A stretch of 64,000 bases of DNA, taken from positions 62,001 to 126,000 of the forward strand of contig CBDCOR010000009.1 in the NCBI GenBank assembly GCA_965219855.1, given 5' to 3'. The translations under genes were made by a program, and so were the position numbers. Source of the stretch: CAUZIZ01 sp965219855 (GTDB lineage: Bacteria > Acidobacteriota > UBA6911 > RPQK01 > JAJDTT01). Within the stretch, counting starts at the first letter, position 1. Each line of letters starts with the position of its first letter. Shown here piece after piece: positions 53,600-61,389 of the stretch. The notes under the pieces were generated by a model. That model did no database searches. It was not told the origin of the DNA and saw only the letters and a program-made list of their open reading frames with translations.

Positions 53600-54451
53600 A
53601 TGCTCAGATTCTTTCGAAGGAGTCAGCAGAAATCGCACGAAACCCTCACGGGAGTGTTGCGTGAGATAGAGATCCCTACCTTCCCATCCGCCCTCATGGC
53701 CATCTTAGATTCCATTCGCGATCCCGATAACTCGATGGACAAGGTGGCAGAACAGACCGTGGCTGATCCCGGGCTGGTGGTGCGGGTTCTAAAGACCGTC
53801 AATTCGGCCGCCTACGGTCTCCGCCGTTCTGTGGATAACATGCAGCATGCCTGTTCGCTGATGGGCCGCTCCCACTTGGAGTCGCTGGTCCTCTCCCTTG
53901 CCATTCGGGAAGTCCTGCCGGAATCTCCCTCACCCGGTTTCGAAGCAGGACGCTTCTGGACCACGGCCTTCCGCCGAGCCAGTCTGGCGCGCCTGCTAGC
54001 CGCAAGGTTGAATCCCAGCAGGCAGGCAGAGTGCTTTACCGCCGGTCTACTGCTCGACATGGCTGTGCCCTTGCTAGCGCGGGCACAGGCCCCGGGTTAT
54101 GGCCAGGTCCTGGAACATTGGCATTCGGATCCAGAGTCGAATCTGGCAGAGTTAGAAAACGAGTCCTTCGGTTGGACACACGCCCAATTGGGCGCCGCTC
54201 TGGGATGTTCCTGGCAACTACCCGAGTACCTGGTTTCTGCCATCGAAGAACACCATGGCGACACAACCAGACTGGAGTTGGGACTGGCCGTGGATCTGGT
54301 TTCACATCTCCGCGAGGACGACGAGGATCCAGGAACCGAGATCGTGATTGTGTCTCTGGAGGAAGCCTGTGGAATCCCACCCGAGGAGGCAGAGCAAACG
54401 ATCGCGGATGCCTTTGGTCAGGCCGAGGAACTCTCCTGCCACTTCAATTGA
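53600..54451 (+). CDS. HDOD-domain signalling protein
   Basis: The 283-residue protein carries the HDOD domain: IEIPTFPSALMAILDSIRDP, QTVADPGLVVRVLKTVNSAAYG, the MGRSHLESLVLSLA helix, CFTAGLLLDMAVPLLARA and a partly degenerate HD motif region SAIEEHHGD. HDOD proteins are non-catalytic relatives of HD phosphohydrolases in chemotaxis, cell-cycle and type IV pilus regulation. It lies 7 bp after the channel gene, so the two are probably coexpressed. Confidence 0.85.
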   Translation: MLRFFRRSQQKSHETLTGVLREIEIPTFPSALMAILDSIRDPDNSMDKVAEQTVADPGLVVRVLKTVNSAAYGLRRSVDNMQHACSLMGRSHLESLVLSLAIREVLPESPSPGFEAGRFWTTAFRRASLARLLAARLNPSRQAECFTAGLLLDMAVPLLARAQAPGYGQVLEHWHSDPESNLAELENESFGWTHAQLGAALGCSWQLPEYLVSAIEEHHGDTTRLELGLAVDLVSHLREDDEDPGTEIVIVSLEEACGIPPEEAEQTIADAFGQAEELSCHFN

Positions 54452-54469
54452 ATCGCCTCCCGATTCTAA

Positions 54470-54567
54470 GCTGACACTTGATTGGGCGGACGTAGCTTTG
54501 GTCCAGGCCGAAGTCTTCTTCCTTCGAGCCTTTGGCTTGATGCACGGCGGCCTGGAGGCCACCGCTA
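54470..54567. repeat. palindromic repeat serving as 5' exon of intron copy 2
   Basis: It reads in the same order as the 22723-22816 copy, from TTGATTGGGCGGACGTAGC to GGCGGCCTGGAGGCCACCG and GCTA. One arm has lost two bases (GGTCCAGGCC), so the two copies diverged from each other before or after intron arrival. Confidence 0.8.
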
Positions 54568-56594
54568 GTGCGCCTGTGAAGGCGTTTGATCAGAAGGGTG
54601 AAAGTCCCTTCCAGGCTAACGTTACCGGCCTGAAGTCGACAGTGGTAACTGCGTTTCCGTGAGGAAGGGTGGAGAGCAACCTGAGACGAACGACCAATCC
54701 GTAACGCAAGTGAACTCGATTCGGCCAAGCCTGTCGGGGAGGGTCCTGGCAAAGCCCGAACCCTTGACCGCGCGACGGCCATCCCTCCGACCTGAACGGT
54801 CTGCCCGGGGGGATAGACGCGGCAAGTCACGGCGGTGAAGTAACGTGACAAAGCGACCGTGACGAAATGGCAATGCGGTGGTTGGAGATGGAGAGGTCGG
54901 AAGGTCAAACGAGATAAGCAGGGAGATCTGTCGGGTGAGGGACGTGGACGACCCATCGTGAGAGCTCGCAGTGGGGGACGCTGCGTGAGCAATGGCCCAG
55001 GCCCGCGGTGCAGTATCGCCCGCCGAAGGGGAGCGAACCTGGCGATACCGGTGAGGTCGGTTGAAGCGGCTCGACAGAAGTCAGAGCTCCCATAGTAGCG
55101 GGGAAGCCGTGCAGCAAAACGCGGTGGAGCGAAGGGGAGCAGGAAGGTAGATGCGAAATGACTAAATCGCGGAAACGTAACTCCGCCCAAAGGCGGGACT
55201 ACATCCCGGTCACAGTGCCGTTTTCGGCTAGCCCGGCTGGAGAGCCCGCTGGCATCGAACAGTGGGCTCATCGCGCGGTTTGGACGGATCGCATGTTGGA
55301 GACACTTTTGAAAGGAAAGGTGAGAGGAGGGAAATGGCACACGCTGATCGATAAGGTGTTTTGCAGCCGGAACCTTTCCAGCTCGGCCGAGAAGGTCTTG
55401 GGCAGGAAAGGAGCGGCGGGAGTGGACCGGCAAACGTGGGGGGATTTCGCCGAACACGAGCGGGAGGAACTCGAATGGTTGCAGGAAGAACTGCGTGAGG
55501 GGACCTATCGTCCGGCAGCGGTGCTGCGGAGGTGGATTCCCAAAACAGGCAGTTCGGAAAAGCGACCGCTGGGGATTCCGACCGTGCGGGATCGAGTCGT
55601 GCAAACGGCTTTGGTCCACGGGATCGAGCCGATTCTGGAGGCCACGTTCCATGATCGAAGCTACGGCTTTCGTCATGGGCGAGGGTGCCACGGCGCACTG
55701 CGGTACGTCGAAGAGCTGCTCGAAGCCGGTTATGTGTATGTCGTCGACGCGGATCTGAAGGGTTACTTCGATACGATCCCGAAAGATCGACTGTTGGACC
55801 TGATCCAACAGAAGATATCGGATCGCCGCGTGCTGGGCCTGGTTCAGCTGTTTCTGAATCAGGGGATACTGGAAGAGCTGCGTAAGTGGATTCCGGAAGC
55901 CGGAGTCCCCCAAGGCGCCGTTCTTTCTCCGGTGTTGTCGAATGCCTACCTCAATCCCCTGGACCATCGGATGGCCGATCTGGGCTTCCAGATGGTGCGC
56001 TACGCGGATGACTTTGTCCTGCTGTGTCGCGCACCCGAGGAGGCTGAAGCGGCCCTGGCCGAAGGGCGGGACTGGGTGGAGGACAACGGGCTGAGACTGC
56101 ATCCCGAGAAGACACACATCGTGGACTCGCGAGAGAAGAGCTTTTCGTTCTTGGGCGATTCGTTCCGAGGCCGTTTTCGGTTTCCACGAGCGAAGAGCCA
56201 CCGAAAGTTCGTCGAGCGCATTCACGAGCTGACGCCGCGCAAGTCGGGCGACTCGCTGGAGGTCATCCTCCAGCGGCTCAATCGCTCGACGCAAGGCTGG
56301 TTCAACTACTTCCGGCACTGTCATTGGAACATCTTCAAGGACTACGACGGTCTGATCCGTCGTCGTTTGCGACGCCTGCTTCTGAAGCGCAACCGGAAGA
56401 ATAGAAAACGCCTCTGTCGAAATCACCGTTGGCCCAACGCCTTCTTTACGGATCATGGGTTCACGAGCCTGACTGACGCCCATATCCGTTTCGTCCAATC
56501 CATAGGAACCTACTGACTGGAGAGCTGTATGCGGGAGAATCGCACGTGCAGTTCGGAGGGAGGGGAGCCGGGTGACCGTGCTTCCCTACCCTAT
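54568..56594 (+). mobile_element. group II intron, copy 2 (2027 bp)
   Basis: Same features as copy 1: GTGCG start, ribozyme domains I-IV upstream of the maturase (54568-55157), domain V at about 56519-56554 (GAGCTGTATGCGGGAG to GTGCAGTTC), domain VI and CCTAT end. I found one base difference from copy 1 (synonymous, in the RT gene near 55700), so transposition between them is recent. Confidence 0.9.
55158..56516 (+). CDS. ltrA: group II intron reverse transcriptase/maturase (copy 2)
   Basis: The 452-residue protein is identical to that of copy 1 in all motifs, with YADD at residues 282-285, the X domain, and no endonuclease domain. The stop lies 2 nt before domain V. Confidence 0.95.
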   Translation: MTKSRKRNSAQRRDYIPVTVPFSASPAGEPAGIEQWAHRAVWTDRMLETLLKGKVRGGKWHTLIDKVFCSRNLSSSAEKVLGRKGAAGVDRQTWGDFAEHEREELEWLQEELREGTYRPAAVLRRWIPKTGSSEKRPLGIPTVRDRVVQTALVHGIEPILEATFHDRSYGFRHGRGCHGALRYVEELLEAGYVYVVDADLKGYFDTIPKDRLLDLIQQKISDRRVLGLVQLFLNQGILEELRKWIPEAGVPQGAVLSPVLSNAYLNPLDHRMADLGFQMVRYADDFVLLCRAPEEAEAALAEGRDWVEDNGLRLHPEKTHIVDSREKSFSFLGDSFRGRFRFPRAKSHRKFVERIHELTPRKSGDSLEVILQRLNRSTQGWFNYFRHCHWNIFKDYDGLIRRRLRRLLLKRNRKNRKRLCRNHRWPNAFFTDHGFTSLTDAHIRFVQSIGTY

Positions 56595-56660
56595 CGTCCC
56601 TCGACTGAAGTTTCTTTCAGCTACGATCCGGCGCAGCCGGTGGCGCTGCTAAGCTGAAAC
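56595..56660. repeat. palindromic repeat serving as 3' exon of intron copy 2
   Basis: The sequence GAAGTTTCTTTCAGCTACG, a GC-rich hairpin (CCGGCGCAGCCGG) and AAGCTGAAACT match the complement of 20632-20695. It corresponds to the right half of the intact element at 38301-38473. The remaining stretch to 56814 holds no gene. Confidence 0.8.
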
Positions 56661-56814
56661 TGGAATAGTGAGCAGTGACGCTGTGATCGGTCAGCATTAC
56701 CGGGAACAGCGCAGCCCACAGAGCCGAGAGCGACTTGACTTGTCTGCAATATGAGCCCCAGTTCCGAGGAGCAACCGGTTCGCAGCACAATCTCTCCGCT
56801 TTCCGACAGAAGCT

Positions 56815-57297
56815 TCAATTTGAGGGAATATCGTGGTCGGCCTCAGGAACGATTCGTCCGAAATGCTGCCCCGAATGCTTCCCGTGCCTCCAGACTCCTA
56901 CATAGTTCCTGTCGTAAAAGAGCACGCTCGCCGTGAAGGTTCCGAGTCCTGGAATCGTAACGTCTGTCAGCGTCAGTATCGGAGTGTCACCTGCCCATTT
57001 CACGGTGACCGGAACGGGTACGGTAACATCGTGATTTCCATATTGAATGCGCGCCTGAAAAACCCAATAGTCACCCGCCAGCTTCGACACCTTAGTAATG
57101 TGGTACCGTTCCTCTCTCATCCCTCTGTTCGCCTCATTGACAGTGAAGAAACCCTCCAAGACGACCCCTGACATCGACTCCTGGAACTGTTGTTCCAGAG
57201 CCTCCTGGCCGGCCAGATCGGCTTCGGGTTCGGTTGCACTGGCGCAACCAACGAGAACCTGAATCAACAGCAGGAAGACAAACCAGCGATAGAACAT
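56815..57297 (-). CDS. lipoprotein of unknown function
   Basis: The 160-residue product has a lipoprotein signal (FVFLLLIQVLVGCAS, lipobox LVGC). The mature part is beta-rich (ERYHITKVSKLAGDYWVFQA, VPVPVTVKWAGDTPILTL, GTFTASVLFYDRNYVGVWRH), with a terminal HG-rich stretch. The pattern ending in GVWRHGKHSGQHFGRI resembles a group of short lipoproteins common in Planctomycetota/Acidobacteriota; function unknown. Confidence 0.72.
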   Translation of the reverse strand: MFYRWFVFLLLIQVLVGCASATEPEADLAGQEALEQQFQESMSGVVLEGFFTVNEANRGMREERYHITKVSKLAGDYWVFQARIQYGNHDVTVPVPVTVKWAGDTPILTLTDVTIPGLGTFTASVLFYDRNYVGVWRHGKHSGQHFGRIVPEADHDIPSN

Positions 57298-57392
57298 CGA
57301 TACTACCTTTCCTTCTTTCCTTAAGGGTGTAATTACGACTTTGGCTCCCGCCTCTATTCTAGGAAGTCGCTATCCAGAAAGCTTGGACTTCT

Positions 57393-57422
57393 TTGTTATA
57401 GTCTGCAAAGATTTATTATAAT
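57393..57422 (+). promoter_or_regulatory. putative sigma70-type promoter for the DUF2089 gene
   Basis: TTGTTA at 57393-57398 and a perfect TATAAT at 57417-57422, spacing 18 bp, within an AT-rich stretch that contrasts strongly with the surrounding GC-rich DNA. The ATG lies 46 bp downstream. Confidence 0.6.
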
Positions 57423-57467
57423 AGAGTCAGACTTGAAATATATCAATAATCAATTTAATATTATTTC

Positions 57468-57749
57468 ATGAAGCCGCTACCCTTGGCATGCCCCAGTTGT
57501 GGGCAACGACTGCGAGTGAGACGGCTGAGTTGCCCGGATTGCGAGACCACGGTGGACGGGTCCTACGACCTGCCAACCCTAGCCAGCCTACCACGCGAAG
57601 AGCAGGAGTTCGTCCTTCAGTTTGTGAAGGTCGGCGGAAGCCTCAAAGAGATGGCCCGGATCTGGAAGGTCAGTTACCCGACCGTACGCAACCGGCTGGA
57701 TCACATCATCGAGGCACTCAATCAGGCCGACGTAAAGGAGGAGCAGTGA
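57468..57749 (+). CDS. DUF2089-type zinc-ribbon/helix-turn-helix protein
   Basis: The 93-residue protein has a zinc ribbon CPSCGQRLRVRRLSCPDC and a C-terminal helix-turn-helix-like region (SLKEMARIWKVSYPTVRNRL). DUF2089 proteins are small putative regulators usually followed by a membrane protein, as here, two nucleotides after the stop. A strong TATAAT-type promoter lies upstream. Confidence 0.87.
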   Translation: MKPLPLACPSCGQRLRVRRLSCPDCETTVDGSYDLPTLASLPREEQEFVLQFVKVGGSLKEMARIWKVSYPTVRNRLDHIIEALNQADVKEEQ

Positions 57750-57751
57750 CC

Positions 57752-58051
57752 ATGACCGTAAGAACAGAGCAGCAAACCTACTCAGCCGGTCCCAGTCTGG
57801 GACAGTGGCTTTTCAATCCCTTCAACTACGTCGCCGGTGGGCAGGCACTGGTCCTTGGGCTCGTTGCGATTCTAATGGCAGGCGGATTCGGTGCCTTGAG
57901 CAACACGCATTTCGACGGCGTGATTGATGTCCACAGCGGACGCGCAGCACCTCTGTGGGTGTTCCTGACAGAGGGCGTCATCAATTGGCTGAGCCTGGCC
58001 TTCGTCCTCCTCATCGCGCTTTGTCTTGGAATTGAAGTTCCTGGCCGGTAG
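57752..58051 (+). CDS. small membrane protein paired with DUF2089, probably truncated
   Basis: The 99-residue product has two hydrophobic segments (ALVLGLVAILMAGGFGALS and GVINWLSLAFVLLIALCLG). It follows the DUF2089 gene as its usual membrane partner. Homologous partners are, as I recall, roughly twice this long, so the C-terminal half may be lost; the frame ends at TAG 58049 and no continuation was found before the next gene. Confidence 0.6.
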   Translation: MTVRTEQQTYSAGPSLGQWLFNPFNYVAGGQALVLGLVAILMAGGFGALSNTHFDGVIDVHSGRAAPLWVFLTEGVINWLSLAFVLLIALCLGIEVPGR

Positions 58052-58099
58052 AATATCCCCTCTCCTCAAAGAGCTTCGTTTCCTCTGGAGGCCAGGTCC

Positions 58100-59101
58100 A
58101 TGAAACTTGGAATCAACTCGCTGTTTCTGCTTCCCCTCGACTTCGATGAGGGCCTCAAGTTCGCTCAGAAGCTCGGTGCGGAAATGATCGAGATTGCGAC
58201 CCTGGGTGAGCGCAGCCGTAAGTATTGTGATCTCGAAAAACTGCTCGACAACAAGGACGAGCTGCACCGCTGGCTTGACGCGCTCCAAGAACACGATCTC
58301 GCAATCAGCGCGTTGACGGCCCACGGATCACCGCTGTCTCCCAAGCGGGAAGAGGAGGAGAGCTGGTTGCAACATTTCCGCCAGGTCTGCAGGCTCGCCG
58401 AGGCCACTCAAGTCGACCGGCTGACCCTCAACGCCGGCACCCCGGAGGGCGCGCCTGGAGACAAGACCCCCTGCTGGATTGTCGATCCCTACAACGGGGC
58501 CAATCGTGCCGTCCTGCGCTGGCAGTGGGAGGAGCGAGTGATCCCCGCTTGGAGCGAGTACGCCAAGATCGCTCAGGACCACGGTTGCAAGCTGGCGATC
58601 GAACCTTGGATCGGAAACATCGTTTACTCTCCCCTGACCCTCTGGAAGCTTCGCGAGGCGATCGGTCCAATCATCGGCTGCAATCTTGATCCCTCCCACC
58701 TCTTCATCCAGCAGATAGACTTGCTGGAGACCATCCGCTTTCTGGGAGACGCACTGTTCCATGTTCACATGAAGGACGTACGCATCGATCAGCGCAACCT
58801 CAGGCTGCTCGGCACCCTGGACACGACCGCCTCCATGGCCAGACCGCAGGACCGGTCCTGGACATTCGGGCTGGTTGGTTGGGGTCACGACGAGAAATTC
58901 TGGCGGGATTTCATCACAAACCTGCGGTTCATCGGGTATGAGGGTGCCCTCTCGGTCGAAATGGAAGTCGACTATATGGGTGTCCTCGACGGGTTGAAGA
59001 AGGCATTCGACTATCTGCGACCGATGGTGATGGATGCCGCCCCTACCCCTGGTACAAAATGGTATGAGCAAGGCGGCTTGTACGATCTAGTCGAGGACTG
59101 A
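58100..59101 (+). CDS. sugar phosphate isomerase/epimerase-like TIM barrel
   Basis: The 333-residue cytoplasmic protein has the xylose-isomerase-like pattern: MKLGINSLFLLPLDFDEGLK, AEMIEIATLGERS, LAISALTAHGSPLSP, DRLTLNAGTP, KLAIEPWIGNIVYSP (metal Glu), GCNLDPSHLF (Asp/His), FHVHMKDVRID (His) and LSVEMEVDYMG (Glu). It heads a same-strand cluster with an aldolase and an MBL-fold protein, probably for sugar-acid catabolism. Confidence 0.85.
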   Translation: MKLGINSLFLLPLDFDEGLKFAQKLGAEMIEIATLGERSRKYCDLEKLLDNKDELHRWLDALQEHDLAISALTAHGSPLSPKREEEESWLQHFRQVCRLAEATQVDRLTLNAGTPEGAPGDKTPCWIVDPYNGANRAVLRWQWEERVIPAWSEYAKIAQDHGCKLAIEPWIGNIVYSPLTLWKLREAIGPIIGCNLDPSHLFIQQIDLLETIRFLGDALFHVHMKDVRIDQRNLRLLGTLDTTASMARPQDRSWTFGLVGWGHDEKFWRDFITNLRFIGYEGALSVEMEVDYMGVLDGLKKAFDYLRPMVMDAAPTPGTKWYEQGGLYDLVED

Positions 59102-59141
59102 AGGGTCGTCATCCGATCATCGAGGTCAGCTGGGATCAGTG

Positions 59142-59190
59142 ATGAAAATCGGTCTATTTACGGACAGACTACAGCAGCCTTTCAGGGATG
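59142..59190 (+). pseudogene. N-terminal relic of a second isomerase/epimerase gene
   Basis: ATG at 59142 begins MKIGLFTDRLQQPFRDAW, the typical opening strand of sugar-phosphate-isomerase-like TIM barrels, but the similarity ends within about 18 codons. The following aldolase starts shortly after, at 59230. It is likely a deletion scar; the evidence is short. Confidence 0.4.
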
Positions 59191-59229
59191 CCTGGACTGG
59201 GTCTCGCTGCACGAATAAGGGAGTTTGGG

Positions 59230-60015
59230 ATGCACGCCTTCACCGATCGCCTGGGCGAACTGCTGAACAAGAATGATCTTCTCTATGGTGTGATCTGCCG
59301 AGACGTCACGCTCACCGACATCGAGCTGATGGCGCAGGAGGGGTATCACATCGTCTGGATCGACCTCGAGCACAGCCCACAATCTTCAGAAGAGGCCATT
59401 CAACTCAGTCGGACTATCGACCATCTGGGCATGGTGCCGCTGGTGCGCATTCGCGAGCTGTCACGAACCAACGTGCAGCCGCTGCTGGATGGAGGCGTCC
59501 AGGTGATCGTCCTGCCGGATGTTCGAAGTGCGAAGCAGGCTGCCGAGTTGGTGCAGCTGGGCAAGTATCCTCCAACCGGACAACGCGGCTTCTCCTCCAC
59601 TAACGCCAGCATCGGCTTCCAGCTTGTCGGTGATCAAGAAGAGGTGCTTCGCCAGGTGGACGAAGCGACACATCTGATGGTTCTCTTCGAGAGCGATGAG
59701 GGCTTTGAAGATCTGGATAACATCCTCGAAGTTGATGGGGTCGACATGGTCGGTGTGGGTCCCAATGACTGGTCCGTCGGCCTTGGGATTTACGGGGACG
59801 ATGCCAAGACGAACCTCACCCCCAAAATCGAACGGGTGCTGACTCGAGCAGCCAGCGCCGGTAAGATCGTCGTGATGGGCGCCGGCAGTCCTCAGCAGGC
59901 CGAGTACTATCGCCAACTGGGTGTCCGGGTGTTTTTCGTCGGCGTGGATGTAGCGATGAGACGCGGTATCCTGGCGCAGTCGCTGCGCAGCTTCAAGGAT
60001 GCACTTGGAGACTGA
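59230..60015 (+). CDS. HpcH/HpaI aldolase-family protein
   Basis: The 261-residue protein has YHIVWIDLEHSPQS, VQVIVLPDVRSAKQA, the Glu in LMVLFESDEGFEDLDNI and the Asp in DMVGVGPNDWSVGLG, as in 2-keto-3-deoxy-acid aldolases. Start at 59230 follows AAGGGAG; an open frame to 59188 is ignored because it overlaps the relic above. It is the third family member in the window (with 24052 and 44890). It sits between the isomerase-like gene and an MBL-fold gene, spacing 37 bp to the latter. Confidence 0.85.
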   Translation: MHAFTDRLGELLNKNDLLYGVICRDVTLTDIELMAQEGYHIVWIDLEHSPQSSEEAIQLSRTIDHLGMVPLVRIRELSRTNVQPLLDGGVQVIVLPDVRSAKQAAELVQLGKYPPTGQRGFSSTNASIGFQLVGDQEEVLRQVDEATHLMVLFESDEGFEDLDNILEVDGVDMVGVGPNDWSVGLGIYGDDAKTNLTPKIERVLTRAASAGKIVVMGAGSPQQAEYYRQLGVRVFFVGVDVAMRRGILAQSLRSFKDALGD

Positions 60016-60052
60016 AGGGTTCGTGCAAGAAGAGCCTTAAGGGGGAATTTCT

Positions 60053-60799
60053 ATGTCGGTGCAACTCGAATTCGTTGGCCACGCCTGTTTCCGGATCTGG
60101 GAGGGGGGACGCCCTACCATTGTCATGGACCCCTTCAGCCATGAGAAGTGTGACCTGGAGGATGACGGTTTTCGGCTCGAAGCGGACACGATCATCGTAA
60201 GCTCACTCACCGACCCTGCTCATGACAACGTGCACCTGGTCAATGGCAGCCCGCAGGTGATCAATGCGCTGGATGTGGCCAGCGGCAAGACCCGGGAGAC
60301 AATCAACGGCGAACCGATTCATGCGATCCCAGCAGCGGAGATACCCGACCATCCCGAGGGCACCGACGACAACGCGTTGTATGCCTTCAAGGCGGGCGGT
60401 ATTTGGTTTGGTCATCTCGGTGATCTAGGGTTCGGTTTGAGCGACGAGGAGATGGAGCCGTGGGTCGGTCACTGTGATGTGATGCTGGTCATCACGGGCC
60501 AGAAATATACCGTCAAGTATGCGGAGCTGGACCGCATGATTAATTTCGTCAAGCCTACCTGGGTCGTCCCCATGCACTACTACCTGCCTCCACTAGGTGG
60601 AGCCCAAGGTGGCGGCATGGACCCGGTCGATGAGTTTCTGAACCGCCGCTCGCGGGACCCGGTGATCATCGCGCGGCATCATACCGTGACCTTTCCCATG
60701 ACAAAGTCACACGATGGCCGTCCCACCATCGTCGTGCTCGAAAACTCGGGATACAAAGCCACGGGTGGACTTCCCAAGTTTCAGGTGGGGCGTGCTTGA
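60053..60799 (+). CDS. metallo-beta-lactamase-fold protein with altered metal-site motif
   Basis: The 248-residue protein resembles UlaG/UPF0173-type MBL-fold hydrolases: LEFVGHACFRIWEGGRPTIVMDPF, IWFGHLGDLGFGLSDEEM, KYAELDRMINFVKPTWVVPMHYYLPP. The usual HxHxDH metal motif is SSLTDPAHDN (about residues 50-59), with only its last His retained, while H in GHLGDLG and MHYY are present. Activity is thus doubtful or altered. It follows the aldolase gene with GGGGGAA as a possible RBS. Confidence 0.78.
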   Translation: MSVQLEFVGHACFRIWEGGRPTIVMDPFSHEKCDLEDDGFRLEADTIIVSSLTDPAHDNVHLVNGSPQVINALDVASGKTRETINGEPIHAIPAAEIPDHPEGTDDNALYAFKAGGIWFGHLGDLGFGLSDEEMEPWVGHCDVMLVITGQKYTVKYAELDRMINFVKPTWVVPMHYYLPPLGGAQGGGMDPVDEFLNRRSRDPVIIARHHTVTFPMTKSHDGRPTIVVLENSGYKATGGLPKFQVGRA

Positions 60800-60872
60800 G
60801 TACAAGCTCGTTTCAGGGGGACAACATTCTCAATTCTCTCCCCGTTTGTCGCCCGAACTGGAGAAGCAGGCT

Positions 60873-61389
60873 ATGCCTTCCTACAAATCTTTCATCCTGA
60901 TGGCGGCCACGATCTTTCCTACCGGGCCTCCTTTCCAACTGCGGCGGCGTGGGTCACAAGACGGAGGGCGAGCAGGCCGCTGTGAGGGATCTGGAGAAGA
61001 TCCACTGGGGCGAGATAGGGGGACTGCCGGTCTATCTGTATACGCTCTCCAGCGGCGGCCTGGTTGCCAAAGTCACAAACTACGGAACCAATCTGACCGA
61101 GCTTCACGTGCCGGACCGCAACGGGCAAACGGCTGATGTGGTGTTGGGACTTGACACCCTCGACGAGTACGTCACCCACCGCCCTTTCCTGGGCTGCATC
61201 CTGGGGCGGGTGGCGAACCGCGTTGCCAAGGGGAGTTTTTCCCTCGACGGGAAAAAGCACACCTTGACCATCAACTGGGGCAGCCACCACTTGCACGGTG
61301 GTAAAAAAGGTTTCAATCGGAAGGTTTGGACCGTAACCCACCAGGAGCAAACAGACGACCACGCATCCTTGACCATGGCGTATACTAGC
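60873..61389 (+). pseudogene. galM: aldose 1-epimerase lipoprotein, 5' part (frameshift and IS1380 insertion)
   Basis: From GTG 60949 the frame encodes VTNYGTNLTELHVPDRNGQ, TADVVLGLDTLDEY, FLGCILGRVANRVAKGSF and NWGSHHLHGGKKGFN, the first half of galactose mutarotase with its conserved Asn/Arg and HHLHGG. Upstream, ATG 60873 encodes a signal (MPSYKSFILMAATIF) in a frame shifted by one; removing one T in the CTTTCC run at about 60914 would join it as a lipoprotein signal ending LLSNCGG. The frame ends at the IS. Confidence 0.82.
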
